The notes: generated by a model from the sequence alone, not told the origin. 64,000 nt of DNA from Bog-473 sp963707835 (GCA_963707835.1 CAVPRI010000002.1:682001-746000); one strand, 5' to 3'. Positions 1 to 9,681 are shown, counted from the stretch's first letter. Numbers and translations are program-made.

Positions 1-888
1 CAACTGCACGAGCCGGGGATCGACAGCTCGTGGGGCGACCGCGACATCACCACGCGGCGGGCGGTCCTGACCGAGGCGCTCGCCACCTTGCTCGCCGCCG
101 TCGGCGTGGACGGTGCCGTGCTGCATCCGGTGGAGGACATCGAGTGGGCGTTCTCGGTTGCCGAGCGCGCACCCGACCGCTTCGCCGTCGTTCCGATGTT
201 GGCCGGGCCCGACTCGCCGGTGCGCCGGTGGTGGGACTCGCGTCGATGGGACTCGATCGATCCCCATGCGCCGGATCTCGCGGACCGCCTCGACCGGGCG
301 TTCGGGCGCGTCGGCTTCGCCGGCATACGGGTGTTCGCCACGGCGGAGATGGACCTCCCCCCGGCGGCGGGAAGCGGCCACGACATCGCCTTGGGGTGGT
401 GCGAGCGACGCCAGGTGCCGGTCTTCGTCGCGGGAGGAGACCCCGGGACGACGGTCACTGCACTGGTGGGCGCGTACCCCTCGCTGACCCTGGTCCTCGA
501 CCAGATGGGCCTCAGTCCCGCACTGCCCGACGTCTGGGCCGGCCTGCCGGGGCTCCTCGCGGCGGCGGCGCATCCGACGGTGTGCCTCAAGATGACCGGC
601 CTCCCTGCCTTCTCCCGCCCGGGACCCCCCGAGCGCACGATCGGCCGACTGGCCGAGATCGTCGAGGCGTTCGGGGCACGTCGCTGCATGTGGGCCTCGG
701 ATATCACCCAGGTCCAAGGACGCGTGGGCGTCGGGAATCGGTTCCCCCACGAGGGAGGCCCCGATCACTTCTACGCCGGGTCGCTGGCCTTCGTGCGCGA
801 GGCGACATGGCTCACCGCACAGGACATGCAGTGGGTGCTCGGAGGAACGGCGCGGCGGCTGCTCCGCTGGCCGGTCACCCAGGCGTGA
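1..888 (+). CDS. Amidohydrolase family 2 protein, 5' partial
   Basis: The reading frame is already open at base 1, so the gene begins outside the window; 295 residues are visible. The protein looks like the TIM-barrel metal-dependent hydrolases of the Amidohydro_2 type (relatives of decarboxylases such as ACMSD). Support is an alternating strand-helix pattern, a mid-protein LVLDQMG strand and a late MWASDIT segment, which matches the C-terminal GSD-type motif carrying a metal/catalytic Asp. The N-terminal HxH metal motif would lie upstream and cannot be checked. The substrate cannot be told. The gene ends with TGA at 886-888, close to the convergent small gene at 921-1127. Confidence 0.7.
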   Translation, partial: QLHEPGIDSSWGDRDITTRRAVLTEALATLLAAVGVDGAVLHPVEDIEWAFSVAERAPDRFAVVPMLAGPDSPVRRWWDSRRWDSIDPHAPDLADRLDRAFGRVGFAGIRVFATAEMDLPPAAGSGHDIALGWCERRQVPVFVAGGDPGTTVTALVGAYPSLTLVLDQMGLSPALPDVWAGLPGLLAAAAHPTVCLKMTGLPAFSRPGPPERTIGRLAEIVEAFGARRCMWASDITQVQGRVGVGNRFPHEGGPDHFYAGSLAFVREATWLTAQDMQWVLGGTARRLLRWPVTQA

Positions 889-920
889 CCCTCAGGCCCG
901 GCACGCGAGCCGTCCTGGCC

Positions 921-1127
921 TCAGTCGTTCAACGGGTCGTCGTCGGCGCCCGAGGCGGAGGGAATGGACCCGAGGATTCGGTCGTACGTGTCCTCCTCGG
1001 CCAGGCACCACGAGGCGTGGACATCGTCCGGCTCGGCCCCGCACTCGACACAGCGTCCCGTGGACTCGCTCGCAGAGCGCTTCAGGCTTCGCGCCTCTTC
1101 GAATCGCCGATGGCGTCCTTTTTTCAC
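921..1127 (-). CDS. Small Cys/His-rich protein of unknown function
   Basis: This 68-residue protein starts at GTG 1127-1125, preceded by a strong Shine-Dalgarno sequence (AAGGAG, 6 nt upstream). That supports it as a real gene despite its size. The N-terminus is basic (KKGRHRR). The middle carries C-x2-C, then a His and another Cys (CVECGAEPDDVHASWC), which resembles a single small zinc knuckle. The C-terminus is acidic. I do not recognise a family. Zinc binding is inferred from Cys/His spacing alone. Confidence 0.5.
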   Translation of the reverse strand: MKKGRHRRFEEARSLKRSASESTGRCVECGAEPDDVHASWCLAEEDTYDRILGSIPSASGADDDPLND

Positions 1128-1302
1128 GAGAACTCCTTGTCACGTCCGGCGCCACGGCAGGTCCTGCCCGGAGGGACCAGGAGTACACGGACCGGCTTGG
1201 CCGCGGCGTTCAGTGTAGTGCTTGGCGCCGGGGATCCCGCTCCGCCCCTGCTCAAGGTCGGCACGGCGCCGCGCCGGCCGTGACCCCGGCCCTCGGTGCC
1301 GT

Positions 1303-1308
1303 TACGCT
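1303..1308 (+). promoter_or_regulatory. Putative leaderless -10 box for the gene at 1315
   Basis: TACGCT lies 6 nt before the GTG at 1315, and no Shine-Dalgarno sequence is visible. This spacing places the transcription start at or next to the start codon. The same arrangement recurs in the window. Confidence 0.4.
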
Positions 1309-1314
1309 GTCGGC

Positions 1315-1560
1315 GTGCCCGGGTTCGACCCCCAAGAGATGGTCGCCCGCTTCCGGGCGCGTGCAGAGGCGGTGCGCACGCGCGGCATGCCGCCGGTCGA
1401 GGGCCCCGAGCGCCAGCGATTCCGCCAGCAGGCCCAGCTCGACTTCTCCGACTTCGCCATGATCGGCGACGCCGAGGTCGAGCTGGTCGACGGAATTCTC
1501 ACACTCCGCGTCGACCTGCGACCCCGGCCCTCGGACGATGCCTCGGCCCCGCCCGGCTGA
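1315..1560 (+). CDS. Small hypothetical protein (81 aa)
   Basis: The GTG at 1315 is preferred over an upstream in-frame codon at 1222 because a TACGCT box sits 6 nt before it and the residues upstream are low-complexity Arg/Pro. The protein has a helical, charged N-terminal half (FDPQEMVARFRARAEAVRTR) and a short C-terminal strand pair (VELVDGILTLRVDL). It ends in an acidic Ser/Pro tail. I do not recognise the family. The gene runs convergently toward the flavin-reductase gene, with 28 bp between the stop codons. Confidence 0.45.
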   Translation: MPGFDPQEMVARFRARAEAVRTRGMPPVEGPERQRFRQQAQLDFSDFAMIGDAEVELVDGILTLRVDLRPRPSDDASAPPG

Positions 1561-1588
1561 GCCCCCGGGCCGCCGGGCCCCGCGAGCC

Positions 1589-2110
1589 TCACCCGCCGTA
1601 GTGCATGCGGGTGTCCTCCATGCGCAGGACCTCGGAAGGTTCCCCCGCCACCTCGGTCACCTCGCCTACGCACCACAAATGGCTACCGAGGAGATCGCTG
1701 CGACTGAGCGCGCAGGCGATGCTGCCGACGGCTGCGGCCAGCACCGGGAGGCGTCGGGGCCCCACCTCGGTCACGCGATGGCCCGACATGGAGACCAGCA
1801 GGCCCTCGGGAGAGCGCTCGACGTCGGTGACGGGCTTGACGAACCGGCGCACCACGTCTCGGTCGCTGCGGCTCAGTAGCGACAGGGCGAAGCCGCCGCC
1901 GCCGGTGACCAACCGTGCTGTGACCGAGTCGCGCTCGATTGCCACGCCCACCAGCTTGGGCTCCAGGCACACCTGCACGACCAGGTTGGCCGTCATGAGA
2001 TTGCACTCCTCGTCGTGGCGACTGCCCACCAGGTACAGCCCGGTTGGCAGGGCCCACAGGACGCGTCGCCGATGGCGGTCGATCTCGTCCCCACCCTGGG
2101 CAGCGCTCAC
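1589..2110 (-). CDS. Flavin reductase-like FMN-binding protein
   Basis: The 173-residue protein matches the flavin reductase split-barrel family, which binds FMN and usually reduces it with NAD(P)H or supplies reduced flavin to a partner. Typical features are the ALPTGLYLVGSR opening near residue 17, the NLMTANLVVQVCLEPKLVGV segment and the late GSHLWCVGEVTEV strand. The start is GTG 2110-2108, overlapping the upstream TGA as GTGA, so translation is probably coupled to the lipoprotein gene. It is the last gene of the tyrS-lipoprotein-flavin reductase run. Its physiological partner is unknown. Confidence 0.75.
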   Translation of the reverse strand: MSAAQGGDEIDRHRRRVLWALPTGLYLVGSRHDEECNLMTANLVVQVCLEPKLVGVAIERDSVTARLVTGGGGFALSLLSRSDRDVVRRFVKPVTDVERSPEGLLVSMSGHRVTEVGPRRLPVLAAAVGSIACALSRSDLLGSHLWCVGEVTEVAGEPSEVLRMEDTRMHYGG

Positions 2111-2646
2111 CCGAATATCCCGCCCACTCCTGAGTTCCCGGTGTTGCCGGCGGTCGTGGTCGTCACCGGCGCCTTGCCGTCGACAGCACGGATGCGCTGG
2201 ATCGCCTCGTCGTAGAGTGCGTCCGCCTTGACGCCCTCCCGCTCGGCCTTGGCCAGCTGGGACGCGTTCCCCGAGGCTCCGTAGCAGTCGTTCCCCGCCG
2301 TCCCTTCGTGCCCGTACGCCTGGGTGAGGAGATCGGTCACGGTGGAGTCGGGCGAGGGCAGGTTGCCGTTGGCGGCCTGGGCGTCGTTGATGATCGTGCT
2401 GCACGCCGCATGCAGCGCCCCCGACCCGCGACCGGCCACCAAGGCGATGCGGGCGTTGTCGGCCACCAGGGTCCCTACGGCCTGGCCCAAACCCGTGCCG
2501 TCCACCCACACCGACATGCGGTGCGCCGGCGAACCCTGCTGGTCCGCCCCGGCGCACGAGCTCAGCACCACGGCGGCACCGCACGCCAACCCCATCCAGG
2601 CCACGAGCGACATCGGTCGCCTACGCGGTCCCACCGGCCGGGTCAC
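2107..2646 (-). CDS. Putative lipoprotein
   Basis: This 179-residue protein has an N-terminal signal with a basic start (RPVGPRRR), a hydrophobic stretch (VAWMGLACGAAVVL) and a lipobox LSSC near residue 31, so it should be lipid-anchored outside the membrane. The rest is Ala/Gly-rich with two later Cys residues (AACST and GNDCYG) that could pair, and it ends in a Thr/Gly linker-like tail. The GTG start at 2646-2644 overlaps the tyrS stop as GTGA. No family is recognised and its link to tyrS is unclear. Confidence 0.65.
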   Translation of the reverse strand: MTRPVGPRRRPMSLVAWMGLACGAAVVLSSCAGADQQGSPAHRMSVWVDGTGLGQAVGTLVADNARIALVAGRGSGALHAACSTIINDAQAANGNLPSPDSTVTDLLTQAYGHEGTAGNDCYGASGNASQLAKAEREGVKADALYDEAIQRIRAVDGKAPVTTTTAGNTGNSGVGGIFG

Positions 2647-3914
2647 GTGGCCCTGACGATGTGGACCTCCCGCCGACCGCGGCGCAGCACCACGTAGCGG
2701 TCGTGCAGGAGGTCCTCGGGCCCGAAGGTCCGCCCGTCCTCCTTCTGGCGCACGTTGTTCACGTAGGCGCCCCCCTGGTCGACCGTGCGGCGCGCCTCAC
2801 CCCGCGACGTCACCAGCCCGGTGCGCTCGAGCACGTCGACCAGGGTCAGCCCGCCCAGCAGCTCGCTGCGTGGCAGTTCCAGGGTCGGCGCATCCGCGGT
2901 GACGGCCAGCAGCATCTCCTCGCTCAACCCGGCGATCTCCTCACCAAAGAGCGCCGCCGAGGCCTCCTCGCACTTGGCCACCTCCTCCTCGCCGTGCACC
3001 AGCGACGTCACGGCACGCGCCAGTGCCTTCTGGGCAGACCGACGTTGCGGCCGCTCCTCGGTCTCGGCGTCGAGCGCCTCGATCTCGGCGTGATCGAGGA
3101 AGGTGAGGAACCGGAGGAGTTGGCCGACCTGCTCGTCCGGGGTGTTGACGAAGAACTGGTACATGGCGAACGGCGTGGTCCGGTCGGGGTCGAGCCAGAC
3201 GGTGCCCGACTCGGTCTTGCCGTACTTGGTGCCGTCGGGCTTGACCACGAGCGGCGTCGTCAGGCCCCACACTTCGTCCGCGCACACCTTGCGGATGAGT
3301 TCGACACCCATGGTGATGTTCCCCCACTGGTCGCTGCCGCCGATCTGCAGGTCGCATCCGTGGTCGACGTGCAGGCGCAGGAAGTCGTAGGCCTGCAGCA
3401 GCATGTAGCTGAACTCCGTGTAGCTGATGCCCTGGTCCGGTCGGTCGAAGCGGGTCCTGACCGACTCCTTGGCCACCATCTGGTTGACCGTGAAGTGCTT
3501 CCCGACGTCGCGCAGGAATTCGAGTGTAGAGAGTGACCCGAGCCAGTCGGCGTTGTTGAGGAGGAGCGCCTGGTCGAGATCGAGGAACTGGGCCAGCTGG
3601 GGCCTGACGCCGTCGAGGTACATCTCGATCGTCTCGCGGGTGAGCAGCCGGCGTTCGTCCTGCTTGCCACCCGGATCGCCGATCATGCCCGTCCCGCCGC
3701 CGGCCAGCGAGATGGTCCGATGACCGGCCAGCTGGAATCGACGCAGTGTGCACAGTTGCAGGAGGTTGCCCACGTGCAGGCTCGCCGCGCTCGGGTCGAA
3801 GCCCGCGTAGAGCGTGAGGCCCGGCCGGTCGAGCCGCTCGGGCAGGTCGGCGTCCGTCACCTGGTGGACCAGGCCGCGGAAGGCGAGATCCTCCGAGAGC
3901 GCGGGCATGCCCAT
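2643..3914 (-). CDS. tyrS: Tyrosyl-tRNA synthetase
   Basis: This cytoplasmic class I aminoacyl-tRNA synthetase charges tRNA-Tyr. At 423 residues it has the usual bacterial TyrRS length. The HIGH-type motif is seen as HVGN near residues 47-50 after YAGFDPSA, and the KMSKS-type loop as KYGKTES. The tyrosine pocket region includes QIGGSDQWGN. A C-terminal S4-like domain follows (LVTSRGEARRTVDQGG). The start is ATG 3914-3912; a second ATG lies two codons downstream. It heads a three-gene coupled operon and is divergent from the carotenoid oxygenase gene, with about 48 bp between them. Confidence 0.95.
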   Translation of the reverse strand: MGMPALSEDLAFRGLVHQVTDADLPERLDRPGLTLYAGFDPSAASLHVGNLLQLCTLRRFQLAGHRTISLAGGGTGMIGDPGGKQDERRLLTRETIEMYLDGVRPQLAQFLDLDQALLLNNADWLGSLSTLEFLRDVGKHFTVNQMVAKESVRTRFDRPDQGISYTEFSYMLLQAYDFLRLHVDHGCDLQIGGSDQWGNITMGVELIRKVCADEVWGLTTPLVVKPDGTKYGKTESGTVWLDPDRTTPFAMYQFFVNTPDEQVGQLLRFLTFLDHAEIEALDAETEERPQRRSAQKALARAVTSLVHGEEEVAKCEEASAALFGEEIAGLSEEMLLAVTADAPTLELPRSELLGGLTLVDVLERTGLVTSRGEARRTVDQGGAYVNNVRQKEDGRTFGPEDLLHDRYVVLRRGRREVHIVRAT

Positions 3915-3962
3915 GACTCTGCCATACGCAAGTAGGTTGATCGGCCGCATGAAGGCCCCCGG

Positions 3963-5297
3963 GTGCAGCAGGTGGTGATCGGGATAGACCACGCTCCGGT
4001 GCTGCCCATGGACGGGACGCTCCCTCCCGACCTGCAGGGCACACTGGCCCGCATCGGACCGGACCACGGCGTACCTGGCACCACCGGCGAGGTGGAAGCG
4101 GGCGACGGCGCCGGGCGGCGCGGGCTCCTCCATGCCGTGGAGCTGCGCGACGGGCGGGCCGTGTCCTACGAGATGCGAGAGTCCGACGCCGACGAAACGG
4201 TGTTCTGGCACGCCGGTGCGCTGCTCGCCCTCCCCGAGCACGGGCTCCCCTCGCGGTACACGCGCCACCTCGAGCCCCAAGCGTTCGCCGGCGGACTCAC
4301 GGTCCCGGTCGCCTCGCACGTGCATCGCGTGGCAGCCGACGGCTCGCGGGTGCTGCTCTCCGCCGAGGACCTCGTGGTCCGCGTCGGCGAGTGGGACGCC
4401 CGGGGCGCACTGCGGGCGGCGCGGGTGTTCGAAGTCGAGCGCGCCACCTGGCACCACGACGTGGCGGTCACCACGGGGCACGTCGTCGTCGATCGACTCG
4501 CCCACCCGCCCCCTGCCGGCGACGCGGCGCGGGCCGGCGGTGGCGTTCGGCTGGGATCCCGGAGCCCGTGCCGGCCTCGCCATCGTGGCCCGGGACGCCG
4601 AGGACATGGGTGTGCACTCGATCGGGTTCGATCCGTGCCTGGTCACCCACGTGCTCGGCGCACACGAGCTCCCCCGTCTGCGGACGACACGGCGGAGGCC
4701 CGACCGACCGGTCGAGCCCCGGCTCGAGCTGTACGTGTGCTGTTACCCGGTACCAGAACCGGGCCAACCGATCGATCCTGCGGCATCGGTGGTCGGCCCG
4801 GCCGGCACCGGCCTCTCCCCCATCGGCGGTGGTCTGGCGCGGTTCTCGAACGCTGGACGGTTCGCGGCCGTACGCTGGCGCGGGAGCAACTCGACGAGCG
4901 CACCGTCGAGTATCCGCGTACGGACCCCGCCTGTGAGGGAGCCGATTTCCGCTTCGGGTACGGCGTCGAGACGACCGGGGCGGCCCAGCGGATCACGCCG
5001 TCGAGCCTGTCGGCCTCCTCAAGCTCGACCTGCGCCAGGACGAGGTGGTCGTCGTGGCGCCCCCGAACCGGGGGCCGACCCTCCGAACCGCTCTTCGTGC
5101 GCGCCCACGACGGGCGGGCCGACGACGAGGGGTGGCTGCTCACGGTGGTCGACGATCCCGACCGCGGGGCCAGCGATCTCTATGTCCTCGACGCCTCCAC
5201 CCTCGGGCGCCGCCAGCCCGAGGCGGTGGTGCACCTCCCCGCCCGCCTCCCCCTCGGCAACCACGGGGAGTGGGTCCCTGCCGATCGTTACCGCTGA
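3963..5297 (+). pseudogene. Carotenoid oxygenase family protein, multiply frameshifted
   Basis: Similarity to carotenoid cleavage oxygenases (non-heme Fe(II) enzymes of the RPE65/lignostilbene dioxygenase type) runs along the gene but jumps frames. The frame of 3963 is followed to about 4540, then +1 to about 4840, back to the first to about 4990, the third to about 5055, and back to the first until the stop at 5297. Recognisable pieces are LPPDLQGTLARIGPD at the start, TWHHDVAV, FDPCLVTHVLGAHE, LAREQLDERTVEYPR and the final NHGEWVPADRY, with several candidate iron-binding His. Four shifts could mean a true pseudogene. Because neighbours and even dnaE show single-base shifts, sequence error is at least as likely. 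Confidence 0.7.
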
Positions 5298-5316
5298 GCC
5301 GACCTCCCGGACACTC

Positions 5317-6974
5317 TCAGGCCAGGGTGCGGCGGACGGCTTCGTTGAGTGCCTCGTGAACCGCCACATTGTGAGCCCGATCGGGCACGCGCACGCGGAC
5401 GAGGGCCGGTGGTGGAGCCGCCAGTCCCGCCTCGAGCTCGGCCAGCGTGGCCGCCTCGTGCACGCGGAGTCCGAAGCCGCGTGCCGACCGCAGCCAGGTC
5501 GCTCGTGGGCGGTGTGCCGAAGAGCTCCTCGAACCGTGCCGCGTCCACCGCCTCGGCCTGGGGCAGGAACGAGAAGATGCCACCGCCCCGGTTGTCGGGC
5601 ACCACGAACGTGCACGGGAGCGGTGCCAGGTTGACGAGCCCCGAGACGTCGTGGAGGAACGCCAGGTCGCCCAGGAGCGCCACCGTGCGGTCCCCCGCCG
5701 CCGCCACGCCGAAGGAGGTGGAGACGACGCCGTCGATCCCGTTGGCCCCCCGATTGGACAGCACCCGCGGCGGTTCGGGCATGGCCTCGGCGAACCATTC
5801 GAGGTCGCGCATGGGCATGGACGCCGACACCACCACGGTGGCGCCGTGGGCGGCGGCGAAGCGATGCACGGCCCGCGCCACCCGGGGCTCGGTGAGCTCG
5901 TTCCCCATGCCCGCAGCCAGCGCCTGCTGCGCGCCGCGCCTCGCGGGATCGCCAGCCGGTCAACCACGACGGGTCGCACGGTGCGGCACCATCGAGCGCG
6001 GCAACCAGCCAGGCGTCGGCACCGCAATGGTGGAACTCCGTCGCCACGCGTCCGGGGTCCAGCCACCGGCGCCACGGGTCGACGACGATCACCCGAGCGC
6101 CGGCGCGTGCCGCCTCGTGCACATAGCCCGCCAGCGCACGCGAGAGCCAGGGGACGCCGAGCAGCACCACCGTCTCGGGCAGCGGCGCACCGGCCCGGAC
6201 GATGGGGTCGGCGGCGGCGATGGTGCCCCCGACGCGGCACCCCGATCCGGGTGAGGCGAACACGGGCCACCCCAGGTGCTCCGCCAACGCCATCACCCGG
6301 GGACGCGAGGGCGGCCGCGGTGCCTCGGAACCGACCACGATGACCCCGGAGCCGGCCAGCGGGACCCCCAGCTCGGGCGCGGCGGGCGCGGCGGGGCGCA
6401 ACCTGGGTCCAGGGCGTCCCGGCAGCGGCCCCGGCTCCGCGGTCAAGGGTTCGCGGAAGGCAAGATTGAGGTGGATCGGGCCCGGGCCCGAGGGACCTTC
6501 GAGGGCCTCGCTCACCGCACGCGCCGCCAAGGGCCGCCATGTGGGCTCCTGGCCCTCGATCGGCACACCCGGCGCCGCCGCCCAGCGCACCACCGACGCG
6601 AACAGGCCGATCTGCTCGATGGTCTGAGGCGCGCCGGTGTCGTGCAGCTCGGGCGGGCGATCCGCGGTGCACACGAGCAGCGGCACCCCGCCGTGTGCGG
6701 CTTCCACCACGCTGGGCAGGAGCTCGGCCGCAGCCGTGCCGCTGGTGACGCAGACCACGACCGGCCGTCCCGTGGCCATGGCCAGACCCAGCGCGTAGAA
6801 GCCGGCGCTGCGCTCGTCGAGGCGCACGTGCACTCGGAGTCGCCCGGCCAGGGCCAGGGCAAGGGGGGTCGAGCGCGACCCGGGGCAGACCACCGCCTCG
6901 GTCACGCCTCGCTCGGCCCACTCGTCCGCCAGCGTGGCGGCGAAGGTCGCCTGCAGGCGCGCCGGTACGCTCAC
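5317..6974 (-). CDS. menD: SEPHCHC synthase MenD (two frameshifts)
   Basis: MenD is a thiamine-diphosphate enzyme joining isochorismate and 2-oxoglutarate in menaquinone synthesis. The N-terminus (GVTEAVVCPGSRSTPLALAL) carries the typical CPGSRS motif. The middle contains HLNLAFREPL, and the C-terminal ThDP domain has VSASMPMRDLEWF, SNRGANGIDG and VPDNRGGGIFSFLP. The frame breaks twice, near 5937 (before NELTEP) and near 5480 (before FGLRVHEAATLAELEAGL); the protein ends in frame at 5317. The full length of about 550 residues fits the family. Start GTG 6974-6972 is divergent from menH, with only 5 bp between them. Single-base sequence errors are the simplest explanation for the shifts. Confidence 0.85.
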
Positions 6975-6979
6975 CGGCC

Positions 6980-7758
6980 GTGCCACTCCAGGTCGAGGTC
7001 CGCGGGGCCGGGCCACCGCTGGCCCTGCTGCACGGGTTCACGCAGACGGGGCGCCTCTGGGGCTCCTTCGGTGAGCGCCTGGCCGAGGAGCACACCCTGG
7101 TGGCGGTGGACCTCCCCGGCCACGGTGGGTCGGCCGAGGTGCGGGCGGACCTGCCCACCACCGCGGCGCTGGTGGCCGAGGCCGTGCGGGGGGTGCTGGG
7201 CGACGAGACTCGCTGCGATCTGCTCGGCTACTCCCTCGGTGCCCGGGTCGCGCTCCACGTGGCCACCGGGACGGAGCTGGCCCTCCATCGCTGCGTCCTC
7301 CTCGGGGGGACGGCGGGGATCGAGGATCCAGCGGCGCGCCTGGCGCGGCGCTGGTCCGACGAAGCGGCCGCCGAGAGGCTGGAGGTTTCCGGCGACGTGG
7401 CCGGCTTCGTCGACGAGCTGGTTGCGCCGACCCATGTTCGCCCGGCTCTCCGCCACCGGCGACGCCAGCCGCACCGAGCGACTGCGCAACGGGGCCGCCG
7501 GCCTGGCCTCGAGCCTTCGGCTGTGCGGCGCCGGAGCCCAGGAACCGCTGTGGACGAGGCTTTCGACCCTCGAGGTCCCGCTTCTCGCCCTGGCGGGCAG
7601 CGACGACACCCGCTTCGCGCTCTTGGCGTTGCGTATGGCCCGCGCCGTCCCTCACGGCGTGGCCTCGCTGGTGCCCGGCGGCGGTCATGCCCTGCACCTG
7701 GCCCAGCCGGCCTTGGCGGCGAGGCTGGTCGAGTCGCTGGCTGGCCGCCACCGCCTGA
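6980..7758 (+). CDS. menH: SHCHC synthase-like alpha/beta hydrolase MenH (frameshifted)
   Basis: This alpha/beta-hydrolase fold protein of about 260 residues probably removes pyruvate from SEPHCHC to give SHCHC in menaquinone synthesis. The oxyanion/nucleophile region is seen as LLHGFTQTG and GYSLGAR. The catalytic Asp lies in LAGSDDTRF and the His in VPGGGHALHLAQPA. The frame shifts near 7430 (…FVDELVA to PMFARLSATG), and probably again near 7735, after which WLAATA and TGA at 7756-7758 give a typical end. Assignment as MenH rather than a generic hydrolase rests on sequence style and its position next to menD. A Shine-Dalgarno sequence is not evident. Confidence 0.7.
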
Positions 7759-7761
7759 GAG

Positions 7762-7789
7762 TCCCGGGCAGCCCCACACGGCCCCGGGA
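7762..7789. terminator. Inverted repeat between convergent menH and menA
   Basis: A 7-bp perfect stem (TCCCGGG at 7762-7768, CCCGGGA at 7783-7789) with a 14-nt loop lies just after the menH stop and just before the menA stop. There is no U-tract. Its place between converging genes suggests a bidirectional terminator. Confidence 0.4.
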
Positions 7790-7802
7790 AGGACCTCGGC
7801 GC

Positions 7803-8787
7803 TCACAGCAGGAAGCCGACGGTCAGCAGGGCGCCGGCAACCAGCTGCAGGCGTGCCGTGGTGCCAAGCATGGGCAGCAGGGCGCGCCCCTCCTGGTCGC
7901 CCAGCGCCAGGCGGGCTGGAGGAACGGCGAGCGGGGCGGCAGCCAGGGCCACCAGAGCGCCCACGCCGGTACCCGGCCAGCACCGCCACCGAGATGCCCG
8001 CCGCGGCCAGCGTGCCCACGTAGAGCAGGCCGGCCCTCCGGCGGCCGAGGCGCACCGCCAGCGTTCTCTTCCCCGACACCGTGTCGGTGGCGATGTCGCG
8101 CAGGTTGTTGGCCTCGAGCAGGGCGGCGGCCAACAAGCCGACGGGCACACCCGCCCAGAGGGCGAACCCCCAGTCGAAGCCGTGGGAGACCCCGAACCCG
8201 CTCCCCGAGGCCTCGAAGGGGGCATGCTGCACGTAGGCCGAACCCGTCGTGGCCACCAGGCCGAAGAAGACAAACACGAAGAGCTCCCCGAACCCGAGAT
8301 ACCCGTAGGGTCGAGGGCCGCCCGTGTACGCCCAGCCGGCCAGCGCGCACACCAGGCCGACCGGGAGCAGCCACCAGGTCACACGGGCGGCCAGGAACAG
8401 CCCGGCCACACCCGCCACCCCGAAGGCCACCAGTGCCGCCACCTTCACCTGGCGCGCCGTGGCCAGGCCGCCGGCCACCAGACGCACCGGACCGACGCGG
8501 CGCTCGTCGGTCCCGCGGACCCCGTCGGCATAGTCGTTGACATAGTTGGTGCCCACCTGGATGCCCAGGGCCACCACGAGTGCCAGGACGGCGTTCAGCC
8601 ACGAGAGCCGGCGGTCGAAGCTGATCCCCAGTGTGGAGTGGGACGCCTGCGACGCTCTGGTCACGATGACCACCAGCTGGCCGCTGGTCAGGTAGCCCGC
8701 CGCCGTGCCGACCGCCACGGGGACCACCGCGGCGGGCAGCGTGCGGGGGCGCGCCCCCGCCACCCACACGCCGAGCGGCGGGTTCAC
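7803..8787 (-). CDS. menA: 1,4-dihydroxy-2-naphthoate polyprenyltransferase MenA (frameshifted)
   Basis: MenA is a UbiA-type membrane prenyltransferase that attaches the polyprenyl chain to DHNA, giving demethylmenaquinone. The first Asp motif is seen as NYVNDYADGVRGTD and the second as NNLRDIATDTVSGKRTLAVRLG, surrounded by about eight to nine hydrophobic helices. One frameshift near 7972 separates VAVLAGY from GVGALVALAAAPLAV; the frame after it ends at 7803 (TVGFLL). The start is GTG 8787-8785, overlapping the menB stop as GTGA, so menB-menA are coupled. The length of about 328 residues is slightly longer than the usual 290-310 because of an insert near SQASHSTLG. Confidence 0.88.
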
Positions 8788-9674
8788 GGGCGCCGGGGGA
8801 AGCGGGAGAAGTCCGGGGGTCGATGCTCCACGAAGGCGTTGCGCCCTTCCTGCCCCTCCTCGGTCATGTAGAAGAGCATGGTGGCGTCGCCGGCCAGCTG
8901 CTGCACGCCCGCCAGTCCGTCGTCGGCGGCGTTCATGCCCGCCTTGATCATGCGCAGTGCGATCGGCGAGAGGCGGAGCATCTGCCGGCACCACGCCACC
9001 GTCTCACGCTCGAGCTCGTCGAGCGGGACCACCGCGTTGACCAGTCCCCAGTCGAGCGCCTGACGGGCGTCGTACTGGCGACAGAGGAACCACACCTCCT
9101 TGGCCCGCTTGAGCCCGATGGTCCGCGCCAGGATCGACGAGCCATAGCCGCCGTCGAAGCTGCCGACCTTGGGCCCGGTCTGGCCGAAGCGCGCGTTGTC
9201 CGCCGCGATCGACAGATCGCACACGAGGTGCAGGATGTGTCCGCCGCCGATGGCGTACCCCGCCACCATGGCCACGACCGGCTTGGGGATGCGGCGCATG
9301 AGGATCTGCAGGTCGAGCACGTTGAGCCGCCCGATCCCGCGCTGGGCCACGGCGTCGTCGCCGATGTACCCGTCGTCCCCCCGGATCTTCTGGTCACCCC
9401 CCGAGCAGAAGGCGTCGGGACCCTCGCCGCACAGGACGATCACCCCCACGTCCGGATCGTCCCGGGCCATGGTGAAGGCCTCGGTCAGCTCGAAGAGGGT
9501 CTGGGGTCGGAACGCGTTGCGACGCTCGGGTCGGCAGATCGTGAGCTTGGCGATCCCCTCGGCCACCTCGTAACGGATGTCGCCGAAGTCACCGCGCCGC
9601 TCCCACCGAGGGGGTGGAAGGGGGCGGAGCTCGTCGAGCGGGTCGTGGGGCGGTCCGGTGATCACGGTCTGCAC
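8784..9674 (-). CDS. menB: 1,4-dihydroxy-2-naphthoyl-CoA synthase MenB
   Basis: MenB closes the naphthoquinone ring by converting OSB-CoA to DHNA-CoA. It is an intact 296-residue crotonase-fold protein. Diagnostic segments are the AFCSGGDQKIRGDDGY loop, VAMVAGYAIGGGHILHLVCD around the oxyanion hole, FGQTGPKVGSFDGGYG carrying active-site residues, and the C-terminal FYMTEEGQEGRNAFVEHRPP. The start is GTG 9674-9672, in a 21-bp gap shared with divergent menE. It forms a coupled pair with menA downstream. Confidence 0.95.
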   Translation of the reverse strand: MQTVITGPPHDPLDELRPLPPPRWERRGDFGDIRYEVAEGIAKLTICRPERRNAFRPQTLFELTEAFTMARDDPDVGVIVLCGEGPDAFCSGGDQKIRGDDGYIGDDAVAQRGIGRLNVLDLQILMRRIPKPVVAMVAGYAIGGGHILHLVCDLSIAADNARFGQTGPKVGSFDGGYGSSILARTIGLKRAKEVWFLCRQYDARQALDWGLVNAVVPLDELERETVAWCRQMLRLSPIALRMIKAGMNAADDGLAGVQQLAGDATMLFYMTEEGQEGRNAFVEHRPPDFSRFPRRP

Positions 9675-9681
9675 GGCGCCC

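Noticed and set aside
3963..7758. True loss of the menaquinone pathway.
   Set aside because: menB and menE are intact, the frameshifted genes keep all catalytic motifs, and an essential gene (dnaE) shows the same kind of break, so error is the simpler reading; not fully excluded.
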